Shown here: positions 37,048 through 45,515 of the stretch, one piece after another
Layout: every line of letters begins with the position of its first letter
Position numbering within the stretch: position 1 is the first letter of the stretch
Source: Acinetobacter larvae
Lineage (GTDB): Bacteria; Pseudomonadota; Gammaproteobacteria; Pseudomonadales; Moraxellaceae
Assembly (NCBI RefSeq): GCF_001704115.1
Contig: NZ_CP016895.1
Location: 558,001-622,000, forward strand
Length of the DNA stretch: 64,000 bases
Direction: 5' to 3'
Made by a program: the position numbers and the translations under genes
The notes under the pieces: generated by a model
Seen by the model: the letters and a program-made list of their open reading frames with translations, nothing else
Databases searched by the model: none
Told to the model about the DNA's origin: nothing

Positions 37048-38312
37048 TGCATCACCTCGGCAAACCATGTTGCCAAATGTTCTGGGGTCATGGCGGCAAT
37101 TTGCATACCACATTGTTGTAATTGCTGTGCGATATTGTGGTCATAGCAAGGGTTGGCTGCTTGATCCAAAGCCGCGAGTCCCAATAAGGTACAGCCTTGT
37201 TGTTTTAAAGCCGTGGTGGTGTTGAGTAAGGTTTGGATGGATGCACCTTCTTCAAAATCACTGATGAGCACCACAATACTACGCTGTGGATTGTTAATTT
37301 TTTGCGCGCAGTACTGCATTGCCTGACCAATATTGGTTCCACCCCCCAGTTGTATGGTGAGCAGTACCTCGACTGGGTCATGTGCCATATGTGATAAATC
37401 AACCACCTGTGTGTCAAACAACAATAAGCTAATATTGACCGCTGGTAATGCCGCTAAGATGCTGGCACAAATGGCTGCATACATGATGGAGTCCATCATT
37501 GAGCCACTTTGGTCAACACAAAGTACAATGTCCCATTGCAAGTGTTTTTGGACACGGGCATTAAAATAGGGATTTTGAATAATCAGTTGTTTACGATCTA
37601 CCTGATAATGTTTGAGATTCTCTTGAATAGTGCGGCGCCAATCAAAGTTTTGTGCTTGGCGAATAGGTGAACGACGAAAACGGTGACGACGACCCTGTAA
37701 GGATTGCAAGAATTTTGGGCGGATTTGCTGCAATAAGTCGGCAACGACTTTGGCTATAAGCTCACGGATAGCCTGTTTCATCTCGCTATTGAGACGACCA
37801 CGTAGGCTGAGCAAGGCTTTGGCCACAGCAGGATTGGCATCGAGTTGTTGGATATGCTCAGGTGTTTTGAGCAACTCTGTCATTTGATAGCGCTCAATCG
37901 CATGGCGTTGCATTCGTTCAAAAGTTGACTTCGGGAATAACTTTCGACTTTGATTGAGCCAGTGAATGGCGGTCAGTTGTGATGCATCTAGGCTGCCATG
38001 TCGAGCAGATTGTTGTTGGATACCGCGACGTTGGTATTCTTGACGATATAAATAATCGAGATGCTTTTCCATTTTTAGTTGTGAGGCATTAAGTGTTGCA
38101 TCACACAGACGCTGATCGGCATAGCGTCCAAGCATTAAGCGCCAGCGACGTGCTTGGTCTATTGGGTCTAATGCTGTTGTGGTGTTTTGCTCTACCTCTT
38201 TGGTATTAATTTGCGGGGCATTGGCTTGCGGCGTGCTGACTGCTGATGATGCCATCTTATTATTTTGAGCTGCTGTATCGGGCTGGGGATTCTGCTGCTG
38301 TGGGCTTGACAT
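37044..38312 (-). CDS. VWA domain protein, YehP-like
   Basis: A 422-residue protein with a Gln/Asn-rich N-terminus, a helical, basic middle region (about residues 55-250) and a C-terminal von Willebrand factor A domain. The metal-ion-dependent adhesion site is complete: D267-Q-S-G-S271 (VLCVDQSGSM), Thr325 in GGGTNIGQAM, and Asp351 in VLISDFEEG. VWA proteins paired with MoxR ATPases commonly act as substrate adaptors. AGAGGAA lies well upstream of the start. It overlaps the SWIM gene by 4 bases (ATGA) and follows the DUF5682 gene by 18 bp. Confidence 0.93.
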   Translation of the reverse strand: MSSPQQQNPQPDTAAQNNKMASSAVSTPQANAPQINTKEVEQNTTTALDPIDQARRWRLMLGRYADQRLCDATLNASQLKMEKHLDYLYRQEYQRRGIQQQSARHGSLDASQLTAIHWLNQSRKLFPKSTFERMQRHAIERYQMTELLKTPEHIQQLDANPAVAKALLSLRGRLNSEMKQAIRELIAKVVADLLQQIRPKFLQSLQGRRHRFRRSPIRQAQNFDWRRTIQENLKHYQVDRKQLIIQNPYFNARVQKHLQWDIVLCVDQSGSMMDSIMYAAICASILAALPAVNISLLLFDTQVVDLSHMAHDPVEVLLTIQLGGGTNIGQAMQYCAQKINNPQRSIVVLISDFEEGASIQTLLNTTTALKQQGCTLLGLAALDQAANPCYDHNIAQQLQQCGMQIAAMTPEHLATWFAEVMQ

Positions 38313-38330
38313 GGCTTAGGTTCCTCTGGA

Positions 38331-41114
38331 TCAGTCAGACGTAGGGGCGGCGGATATTGCCGATGCTAGGCTGGTGGTGTGTGCTGCATGATTTTCGAAC
38401 CAATCTTGTAGCTGATCATGCCCATAGAGATGTTGTAGCTGTTGATTGAGCTGCAGCCCTTGCAACATGTCTTGTTCACTAAATTGAGCAAATACTTGGT
38501 CTAATACATCTTGGCTACTGAGCCCACTGAGTGTGGCAATTTTCTCAGCAATTGTTTGACTTTGTTTGGGGTTGAGCTGACTAAAGGCATAACGTAAGTC
38601 TGGCAAAATTTGAATAAAATCCTCTTCGGACCAGCCGCTGACCAATTGATAGAGCGCTTCAATGGCAATCGGAGACTGCACAAAAATTTCTGGTGCAATA
38701 AAGAACATACCTTGTAAATATTGCACAGACTGATCTGCTTGACTGCCTGTGGCAAAGCTTTGTTTTAAACGTTGGCTGAGTTGTGCTTGATCAATACGCT
38801 GATCGAGGAATTGCAGCACATCAAGTGCGCCTAGGAGTGGGCTGAGATGAAATTGTTGTAGGCGTTGACGATCAATTTGTTGATACAGCAGCGTCAATAG
38901 CTTGGCATCCGGCATCATTGCCGCTGTATTGACAATTAGCTCGTGTAATTGCTTGAGATGCTGAAGGTTTGCAGCAACTTTTTCTTCATGCGCATCATAA
39001 AGTTGCTCTAGCAATAGACAGCTATGCTGTAAGGCAAGCTGCAATTGATCTAGCAGTTGCTGCGCGGGCAGTTGTAGTAAGGTCCGACCATGCCAGAGAT
39101 AGTACAGTTGTTGTGCGGCACTGATGAGCGAGCCAAGATTTTGCTCCTGTTGGATGTAATGACTCAGTTGCTGACGCAAGAGTTGCAATTGTTGTTTTAA
39201 CCCCAAACGGCATGCCAAAGCCAGTAATTTGGCGGTTTCCGCAGCCGATTGTCCCAAGCCTTGTTGTTGGTTGTGCTGTTGCTGTGCCAATAATTTTTGT
39301 ACTGCAATCTGTGATAATTGGCTGGCATGTTCAGCCAGTTCAAGCAATCGTGCTTCAACACTGGGCGTCCAAGCATAGCGCCATTCTTCAAAGAGCAGGT
39401 CTAGTCCAGCACCATTGACATAGTCTGGTCCCGATAAACACTGCGCAAAGTCGCAACCTACAAATGCCAGCAAATGTAAAAATTGGCTGATTTGCTGATG
39501 TAAGGGTTTACGGAATACATCAAGCTTACGTTGTCTACTGAGAGTGTCGCTGAGTTTAAAACGATATTGTTCAATTTGCTGATAAACATTGCGCAGCAGT
39601 GCTGGCTGATGCTGGTTGGCGGGTACTTGCCCTAGCTGTTGACCGCTGAGAAAACGGTAAATCTCTTGTAATAAATGCTGTTGACCATCATCGATCTCGC
39701 CTTTGATCAAGGCACTTTGTAGTGCATCGAGCAGGTCATAGCGACTGGGTTGATAGTGTCCGCGTAAATCAGCCAAGCGCCAAGCGATTTCGGCAGTGTG
39801 GCGAATGGCTAAGAAGCGGTTGATATCTAAACTCTCTTGCTGTTGTAGTGTGCTACACAATAGGCTGAGGTAGCTTAAAAAGTCATGTTGGCGTTGTGCT
39901 AGATCTCGTGTACCTGCTTGTAGCTGTTGCCAGAAGTTTTGATAATAGGCTGGAGATGGCATCCCTGACGCATAGCCATTGAGCGCATCCAGTCGATCAA
40001 AACTATAACGAATCAGCCACGCCTGTTCTTGCCAATTTTTTTGCCCCTCGTTTACTGCACCGATGTGTGCTGTATCGGTGTTTGCGACAACAGTAGCGGG
40101 TGCATCTTGTTGTACATTCTGTTGTATCGGTTGTTGTGCAGATTGTTGAGCTGCTTGCTGAGCAGATTGTTGTGAACTTTGCGCGTGTTCAATCAGCGCA
40201 ATACTATGAAAACCGCCTGTGATCACCAGCACTCTGTGATCAGGTGCTAAATAAGCCTGAATTTTCTGCCACATCTGTGCTTCACGTGCGAGGGATGCAT
40301 CTTGACGGAGTACCTCGGGCTCATAGTCCAAACGTGCCAAACTACACCACACCAAGACATCATCAAAAAAAGTCGCGGCATTTTGTAATTTATCTGGTGT
40401 TTGTAACTCAAAGAGATGATCCCAAAGCTCATCATGATTACGACAATGTAAGCGCTGTGCCAATTGTTGGATATAGTCACTATGCGCCAAATAACGTTCC
40501 GACATTAAACTGCGTTGCTGTTGGTCTAATTGCTGTTGGACTAAACTCAGCTCACTTTGTTGGTGCCAAGGCAGATCAATAAAGTCTATTTTTGCAGCGA
40601 AAGCCTGTCCATGTTGCAGTGCAACCCATTCCGGTGAGTAATCGCAAAAAGGGAAATAGGCAGATGCGACCTGTTCGGCTGCTTCTTCTACGACCTCGTC
40701 TGTTGCCGCATCGAGTTGTTGATTTTCTGCATTATCCTGTTTTGCAGTAACTTTACTGTTTTCAGCATTGTTGTCAGCGCTGTTTTCAGCGTGGTGAGTC
40801 GTGGTGGTCTTGGTTGCCGCTTTCGTTGCTGTCGCAGTTTTGTTGCGAGCATGTGCTTGGGCAAAGATTGCTATAGGTGGTTGCGTTTGAGCATCAAGCA
40901 AACTCGGCAGCAAAAAAGCAAAGCTGGTCGGTGCTTCAATCAGAATATGCGTCGGTTGCAGCTGGGCAATATAATGTTGTAAGGCATAAGCACAGGCTGG
41001 GCTGTGATGGCGAATCGGCGCAAAATATAACTGTTGCTCTGCTTGCAGCTGTTGTTTGGCTTGCATGGCTTGTTGTAAGCGTTCAGGCCAGTGCTCAGTT
41101 CGGTGCGTTGTCAT
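38331..41114 (-). CDS. DUF5682 family protein, YehM-like
   Basis: A 927-residue protein. The N-terminal half carries the DUF5682 features: YFAPIRHHSPACAYAL near residues 30-45 (His36, His37) and VLVITGGFHSIAL near residue 300, resembling the paired His motifs of erythromycin esterase/ChaN-like folds. A Thr/Asn/Glu-rich insertion (about residues 105-150) and a run of QQSAQQ-type repeats (about 310-330) interrupt this part and look like disordered linkers. The C-terminal half is Gln- and Leu-rich helices. It overlaps the MoxR gene by 4 bases (ATGA). It is longer than E. coli YehM, largely because of the insertions. The reaction, if any, is unknown. Confidence 0.87.
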   Translation of the reverse strand: MTTHRTEHWPERLQQAMQAKQQLQAEQQLYFAPIRHHSPACAYALQHYIAQLQPTHILIEAPTSFAFLLPSLLDAQTQPPIAIFAQAHARNKTATATKAATKTTTTHHAENSADNNAENSKVTAKQDNAENQQLDAATDEVVEEAAEQVASAYFPFCDYSPEWVALQHGQAFAAKIDFIDLPWHQQSELSLVQQQLDQQQRSLMSERYLAHSDYIQQLAQRLHCRNHDELWDHLFELQTPDKLQNAATFFDDVLVWCSLARLDYEPEVLRQDASLAREAQMWQKIQAYLAPDHRVLVITGGFHSIALIEHAQSSQQSAQQAAQQSAQQPIQQNVQQDAPATVVANTDTAHIGAVNEGQKNWQEQAWLIRYSFDRLDALNGYASGMPSPAYYQNFWQQLQAGTRDLAQRQHDFLSYLSLLCSTLQQQESLDINRFLAIRHTAEIAWRLADLRGHYQPSRYDLLDALQSALIKGEIDDGQQHLLQEIYRFLSGQQLGQVPANQHQPALLRNVYQQIEQYRFKLSDTLSRQRKLDVFRKPLHQQISQFLHLLAFVGCDFAQCLSGPDYVNGAGLDLLFEEWRYAWTPSVEARLLELAEHASQLSQIAVQKLLAQQQHNQQQGLGQSAAETAKLLALACRLGLKQQLQLLRQQLSHYIQQEQNLGSLISAAQQLYYLWHGRTLLQLPAQQLLDQLQLALQHSCLLLEQLYDAHEEKVAANLQHLKQLHELIVNTAAMMPDAKLLTLLYQQIDRQRLQQFHLSPLLGALDVLQFLDQRIDQAQLSQRLKQSFATGSQADQSVQYLQGMFFIAPEIFVQSPIAIEALYQLVSGWSEEDFIQILPDLRYAFSQLNPKQSQTIAEKIATLSGLSSQDVLDQVFAQFSEQDMLQGLQLNQQLQHLYGHDQLQDWFENHAAHTTSLASAISAAPTSD

Positions 41115-42214
41115 ACTGAAAACTCACGACTGGCATTGTAGAAGGCTTTCCAATCGGCATCTTGGCGTGCACGCTCTTTGGCGACGGTTTCAATATAATA
41201 TTGCATCCGTTTGGCATCTTCTGGATTGTCTTTAAACACCACACCAATCAATTGCTGTGCAATATGTTCAGCACGTAACACGCCATCGCCTAAGTAAATG
41301 GCTTGCAATCCAGCAGCATGGGCAATGTTGACTGCTTCGGCGGTCGACATGACGGCATCGGGTGTTTTTAGGTTGGCGCCTTGTAGACTTTGTCCAGTAC
41401 GCAGTTCATTGAAAATAGTAACCAATAATTCAATCACTGGGGCTTGAATATGCAATTCGCTATACAGCTCTGCCAGTTGTTTTTGCAGTTGTAGCTGGAC
41501 CAATTCGATTTCAAACTGACGATCACGAATCGCTTTGACGGTTTCAAAGTTAAAACGACGTTTGAGTGCTGCAGACATTTCATGCACACCGCGATCGCGT
41601 AAGTTGGCTGTGGCAATCAGGTTAAAGCCTTGCTGTGCATGTAGACTGTAGTCTTGTCCCATCTCTGGAATCATCATTTGTTTTTCAGACAATAACGAGA
41701 CTAAAACGTCTTGTATTTCCGGTGGGCAACGGGTGATTTCTTCAAAGCGGGCAATTTTGCCATAGCGCATGGCATGAAACAGTGGTGAGGCAATAAGCGA
41801 TTTTTCTGAAGGACCTTCGGCTAGCAATAAAGCATAGTTCCAAGAGTATTTAATATGATCTTCAGTGGTACCCGCCGTCCCTTGAATCGTATATTGCGAG
41901 CTACCACAAATGGCGGTACTGAAGAGCTCTGAGAGCATTGATTTGGCAGTACCAGGTTCGCCAACCAGCATCAGCCCTTGATTGCCCATCAGGGTTACCA
42001 AAGCACGGTCAACCAGAGCATCATCGCCATAAAACTTCTTTTGAATTGCGAGTTGATCGTCACCTAAAATAAAACGACGTACTGCGTGTGCTGACAGTTG
42101 CCATCCTTGGGGTTTACGCTGTTGGTCCTGTTCCGCCAGACGTTGTAGTTCATCGGCATATTGTTGTTCGGCTTTTAATTTCAACTGTTGTGTATTTGCA
42201 GTGAGCTGGTTCAT
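41111..42214 (-). CDS. MoxR-type AAA+ ATPase, YehL-like
   Basis: A 367-residue AAA+ ATPase of the MoxR group. Walker A is GEPGTAKS (residues 85-92), the Walker B-type ARFEEI ends at residue 160 with a Pro-rich stretch and SLLSEKQMMIPE following, and the sensor/Arg-finger segment is FNLIATANLRDRGVHEMSAALKRRF (two parts, near residues 197-221). MoxR proteins act as chaperones that remodel or activate partner complexes, often with a VWA protein. It is the first gene of the minus-strand operon and overlaps the DUF5682 gene by 4 bases. The ribosome binding site is weak. An EcsC-family gene is divergent from it. Confidence 0.93.
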   Translation of the reverse strand: MNQLTANTQQLKLKAEQQYADELQRLAEQDQQRKPQGWQLSAHAVRRFILGDDQLAIQKKFYGDDALVDRALVTLMGNQGLMLVGEPGTAKSMLSELFSTAICGSSQYTIQGTAGTTEDHIKYSWNYALLLAEGPSEKSLIASPLFHAMRYGKIARFEEITRCPPEIQDVLVSLLSEKQMMIPEMGQDYSLHAQQGFNLIATANLRDRGVHEMSAALKRRFNFETVKAIRDRQFEIELVQLQLQKQLAELYSELHIQAPVIELLVTIFNELRTGQSLQGANLKTPDAVMSTAEAVNIAHAAGLQAIYLGDGVLRAEHIAQQLIGVVFKDNPEDAKRMQYYIETVAKERARQDADWKAFYNASREFSV

Positions 42215-42663
42215 GACAATCTAGCTTTGGATGAATTAAATTTAAAAACATCATAACCATGAATTTTAACCCTGACTAGTTGGCTATATGGGTATGGCGA
42301 CAAATAAAGTCGCACGAATTGCTCGTGCTGGGAAGGCTAAATGCTGGAGCAGGCGAGACATTGTCGATTGCTTGATGGGTTGATTGGTCGATGGGTTGAT
42401 GGGTTAGTCGATTGATTTTGTTGTGCCCCCTTGTTTCAGCCCGTATTCAAAAAATTGTTGAAAAGTTTGTTCAAAAGCAAAACCTTGTTTAAAAGAAAGT
42501 GCTACAGGGTTAAAATTGACATTTCACGGGAATCAGTCCAGTTTAATAAGCAACACTTTGTTGTTGAAAATTTTGTGTAAAAAAAATCTTGTGTAAAACT
42601 TGTGTAAAATAAGCAGCTCAGTTGTAGAGCCCATCTTTAAAATAACATTGCGGAGAGGAACAA
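42215..42663. other. Divergent region between the MoxR and EcsC genes, with G/T-rich and AT-rich microrepeats
   Basis: About 450 bp. Between 42360 and 42415 short units such as GATGGGTT and GATTG recur (GATGGGTT at least three times). Closer to the EcsC gene the unit TTGTGTAAAA recurs three times (near 42573, 42589 and 42600). No ORF with a supported start is seen; the EcsC start has GGAGAGG just upstream. Confidence 0.5.
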
Positions 42664-44073
42664 ATGTCCAAGTCAAACACACAGCGCAAAGGCTTGTTTT
42701 CTCAAACGCTGGCATTGGCGCAATCGATTGGTCAAAGTAGTTTACAGTTGCTACAGCATAAAGCCCCACATGTGCTTGCGCCTTTGACTGATTCACCTCA
42801 GGCACGTCAGGTTGTGGAAGGGCATGCGCAACGTATTCATCCTTTGCAAGCACAATCAGCTTATGCACATCCGCAGGCATTTATGCAGCAACAGCTGCCA
42901 CAACTATCACAACAGTTATTGGGTAAGCATTATCAACGTATTCAACATGTCAGCTCATTCATTGCGCCAGAACTCAATGAGAAAATCGCAGCTTATGTAT
43001 TTGAACAGCTCAATCATGCGGTGTCCCAACTCAGTTCTAGCACGGCATTGCTGCAAGAAGTAGGGGCTAAAAATCTGGCTGAACTGGCACAAGATCCAGC
43101 ACGATCTGGGCGCATTAGTCAGGCGCTTGCCAATCAAAATAAAACCTATGCGGCTGTGATTGGCGCTGTGACCGGTGTGAGTGGTGTGGTTGGTGCTGCG
43201 CTAGATATTCCCAGTTCGATTGCTTTGGCACTGCGGAGTATCTATCAGACGGGCAGGGCTTATGGTTTTGAGTTGTTAGATGAAGACCAAGCCGTGGTTG
43301 AATATATTTTTAAGCATATTGATTTGGGCAGTATTTTAGAAAAACAAACACTTTTAGCTGCTTTACGGGCTTTGTCGAGCACCTTGCAGACTCACGATAT
43401 CCAGCAATTACAAAAAATATTAGGCTCTGAAAATGACGTAGAGCTTTTAAAACGTTGGTTGAGCAATGATGACGGTGAATTAAAATGGCAATGGCTCAAG
43501 CAACTGCCGCAGTTGGCGCAGCTCAGTAAAGTATTGGGACTGCTCAATATGGGGGTGGGGGCGATCTATAGTTTAAAACTATTAGAACAAGCGACGAGCC
43601 AAGCACAATTGGTATTTGCACAAGCCCGTGATTTTATTAATCAACATCCAGAATTTGCTGAACATGGACCGCTTTATGCTTATGAACAAGCTGTACAGCA
43701 ATCGGCAGCAGCAACATCAGTACCGAGTCTTATTGCAGATCAAGCGACTGTCGTTACATCCGTTCCCTCAGCGCAAGAGCTGATCGATCAAGAGCGAGGA
43801 GAAGCGCAAGAGCGAATGGATCAGAGCATAGTAGATCAGAGCATAGTAGATCAGAGCCAGCTGCCAGATCTAACCGAAACCGCCGTTATGGATGAGCAAA
43901 CTGAGCATGTTGTAGCGCGTTTAGCGACAGCACCCGATGCAATTGCGGAGCATGAAATAGCACCAGCCGTAGCATCATCTTCAGCAAGCACAAAAAAAAG
44001 TTCAGCAACGTCAACACCTCGTCGTCGCCAAGGTTCATCTGCACGAGTCAGCAAGCGTGCAAAGCAGAGTTAA
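42664..44073 (+). CDS. EcsC family protein
   Basis: A 469-residue protein with the EcsC domain in the middle (about residues 150-330), seen in GAVTGVSGVVGAALDIPSSIA followed by a region with small-residue-rich helices. Residues about 1-100 are Gln- and His-rich; the C-terminal 120 residues are low complexity and include a short repeat (DQSIVDQSIVDQS) and a strongly basic, Ser-rich tail (KKSSATSTPRRRQGSS). EcsC proteins are linked to membrane and secretion functions in Bacillus, but the domain's role is not settled. GGAGAGG precedes the start. The gene is divergent from the MoxR operon and 250 bp upstream of rpsL. Confidence 0.88.
   Translation: MSKSNTQRKGLFSQTLALAQSIGQSSLQLLQHKAPHVLAPLTDSPQARQVVEGHAQRIHPLQAQSAYAHPQAFMQQQLPQLSQQLLGKHYQRIQHVSSFIAPELNEKIAAYVFEQLNHAVSQLSSSTALLQEVGAKNLAELAQDPARSGRISQALANQNKTYAAVIGAVTGVSGVVGAALDIPSSIALALRSIYQTGRAYGFELLDEDQAVVEYIFKHIDLGSILEKQTLLAALRALSSTLQTHDIQQLQKILGSENDVELLKRWLSNDDGELKWQWLKQLPQLAQLSKVLGLLNMGVGAIYSLKLLEQATSQAQLVFAQARDFINQHPEFAEHGPLYAYEQAVQQSAAATSVPSLIADQATVVTSVPSAQELIDQERGEAQERMDQSIVDQSIVDQSQLPDLTETAVMDEQTEHVVARLATAPDAIAEHEIAPAVASSSASTKKSSATSTPRRRQGSSARVSKRAKQS
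43819..43857 (+). repeat. 15-bp tandem repeat in the 3' part of the EcsC gene
   Basis: The unit GATCAGAGCATAGTA occurs at 43819 and 43834 without change, and its first nine bases recur at 43849. It encodes the DQSIV repeat. Confidence 0.9.
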
Positions 44074-44237
44074 ATTTCACCGTATTTAGATAAAATTTTG
44101 CTGGATAAAGCAATGATTGCACTGCGTCATAAAAGCTTCAATATTGCTATGGCATAGTAGTCAATTGCTGTTCTCGCAAGCGCAGCAAACGAATGCGCAA
44201 TCATGCAAAGCGGCGATTATGGTTGAGTTATTGAATG

Positions 44238-44266
44238 TTGACCATTTTTGCTTCTTGGCATACAAT
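44238..44266 (+). promoter_or_regulatory. Sigma70-type promoter of the str operon
   Basis: A -35 box TTGACC (44238-44243), a 17-bp spacer, and a -10 box TACAAT (44261-44266). It points toward rpsL. Transcription should start near 44273, giving a leader of about 50 nt. Confidence 0.8.
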
Positions 44267-44275
44267 TGCATGCCC

Positions 44276-44308
44276 CCAAAAACTGGTGTTTTTGGTGGAT
44301 TTTTTTTA
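44276..44308 (+). promoter_or_regulatory. 5' leader hairpin with T-run before rpsL
   Basis: CCAAAAAC (44276-44283) and GTTTTTGG (44288-44295) form a perfect 8-bp stem around TGGT; TGGA and a run of eight T follow up to 44308. It resembles an intrinsic terminator, but it begins within a few bases of the predicted transcription start and its stem is AT-rich, so a stabilising 5' stem is equally possible. Confidence 0.5.
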
Positions 44309-44324
44309 ACGGGAGAATTGCCAT

Positions 44325-44699
44325 ATGGCAACAACAAATCAGTTGATCCGTAAGGGTCGTACAACTTTGGTTGAAAAATCAAAAGTTCCTGCGTTGAAAG
44401 CTTGCCCTCAACGCCGTGGTGTATGTACTCGTGTATATACTACTACACCGAAAAAACCTAACTCAGCAATGCGTAAAGTATGCCGTGTACGTTTGACTTC
44501 AGGTTTTGAAGTATCAAGCTATATCGGTGGTGAAGGTCACAACTTACAAGAGCACAGTGTTGTATTAATCCGTGGTGGTCGTGTTAAAGACTTACCGGGT
44601 GTACGTTATCACACTGTACGTGGTTCATTGGACTGCGCAGGTGTTAAAGACCGTAACCAATCACGTTCTAAATACGGTGCGAAACGTCCTAAGAAATAA
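44325..44699 (+). CDS. rpsL: 30S ribosomal protein S12
   Basis: A 124-residue ribosomal protein at the decoding centre of the 30S subunit. The sequence is full length and canonical, with [11 protein letters not shown] (Lys43) and [13 protein letters not shown] (Lys88), so neither classical streptomycin-resistance position is altered. GGGAGA precedes the start. It is the first gene of the str operon, followed by rpsG, fusA and tuf; the promoter is upstream at 44238-44266. Confidence 0.99.
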
Positions 44700-44801
44700 T
44701 CTTAGGTCGTTGCTGTAAATCCTTTATCGTCTCGCTTGTCTGATTTCTGCATTCAGTATGTGTAAATTCAAGCGACGTGTAGTAAGGCCAGCGAACAGTA
44801 C

Positions 44802-44841
44802 ATGACACTTTGTACTCTGCTGGATCACCCTGAAGTGTCAT
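44802..44841 (+). promoter_or_regulatory. Intercistronic hairpin before rpsG, candidate S7 autoregulatory site
   Basis: ATGACACTT (44802-44810) pairs exactly with AAGTGTCAT (44833-44841) across a 22-nt loop. The stem ends 18 bases before the rpsG start. In E. coli S7 represses its own operon by binding the rpsL-rpsG intercistronic RNA; the position here fits such a site, but the sequence has not been compared. Confidence 0.5.
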
Positions 44842-44859
44842 ATTTATAGGTGTATTAAA

Positions 44860-45330
44860 ATGCCAAGACGTCGCGTAGTCGCTGCCCGTGAAATCCTTCC
44901 GGATCCTAAGTTCGGCAGCCAAACAATCGCTAAATTCATGAACCACGTAATGCAAGATGGTAAAAAATCAATTGCTGAAAGCATCGTGTATGGTGCTTTA
45001 GAGCGCGTTCAAGAAAAAAACAAAGTCGATCCGGTTGAATTTTTTGAAACTACTCTTGAAAAAGTTCGTCCAATGGTCGAAGTAAAAGCACGCCGTGTTG
45101 GTGGTGCTACTTATCAAGTACCTATGGAAGTACGTCCCTCCCGTCGTACCGCTTTAGCTATGCGTTGGTTGGTAGAAGCTGCTGCTAAGCGTTCTGAAAA
45201 AACTATGGCTTTACGTCTTGCTGGTGAGTTGCTTGATGCAGCTGAAGGCAAAGGCTCAGCGATCAAAAAACGTGAAGATGTGCACCGTATGGCTGAAGCC
45301 AACAAAGCCTTCTCTCACTACCGCTTCTAA
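44860..45330 (+). CDS. rpsG: 30S ribosomal protein S7
   Basis: A 156-residue primary-binding protein that nucleates the 30S head domain. Full length, with the family blocks [20 protein letters not shown] at the start, [17 protein letters not shown] in the middle, and [19 protein letters not shown] at the end. TAGGTG lies about eight bases before the start. It is the second gene of the str operon; the 160 bp between rpsL and rpsG is unusually long for an operon and holds a stem-loop. Confidence 0.99.
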   Translation: MPRRRVVAAREILPDPKFGSQTIAKFMNHVMQDGKKSIAESIVYGALERVQEKNKVDPVEFFETTLEKVRPMVEVKARRVGGATYQVPMEVRPSRRTALAMRWLVEAAAKRSEKTMALRLAGELLDAAEGKGSAIKKREDVHRMAEANKAFSHYRF

Positions 45331-45364
45331 GCGGATAAAACAGTCCCTTATCAGGAGAATACTT

Positions 45365-45427
45365 ATGCGTACCGCTGCAAGATTTAATATCGCACTCTAC
45401 CCCAGTGGAGGGTTCGCGGGAATTTAA
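45365..45427 (+). CDS. Unannotated 20-codon leader-like ORF before fusA
   Basis: An ATG at 45365 with TCAGGAGAA correctly spaced upstream starts a 20-codon frame that ends in TAA at 45425-45427. It encodes MRTAARFNI and then ALYPSGGFAGI. The site is better than the fusA ribosome binding site. A stem-loop follows at 45451-45478 and then fusA. It could be a short regulatory leader or a conserved RNA element that only looks coding; I do not recognise the peptide. Confidence 0.45.
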   Translation: MRTAARFNIALYPSGGFAGI

Positions 45428-45450
45428 GCTGCATCTGCTTAAGTATTCGT

Positions 45451-45478
45451 ACGCATCAATCAAATCTGTTTGATGCGT
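45451..45478 (+). promoter_or_regulatory. Stem-loop between the small ORF and fusA
   Basis: ACGCATCAA (45451-45459) and TTGATGCGT (45470-45478) are perfect reverse complements around a 10-nt loop. CCTGTTTTAAC follows, so termination would be partial at best. The fusA start is 38 bases further. Confidence 0.65.
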
Positions 45479-45515
45479 CCTGTTTTAACTACAAATATTA
45501 GGAATGCTAGAAATC

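Noticed and set aside
40244..40582. Plus-strand ORF inside the DUF5682 gene
   Set aside because: Antisense shadow without a recognisable domain or start site.
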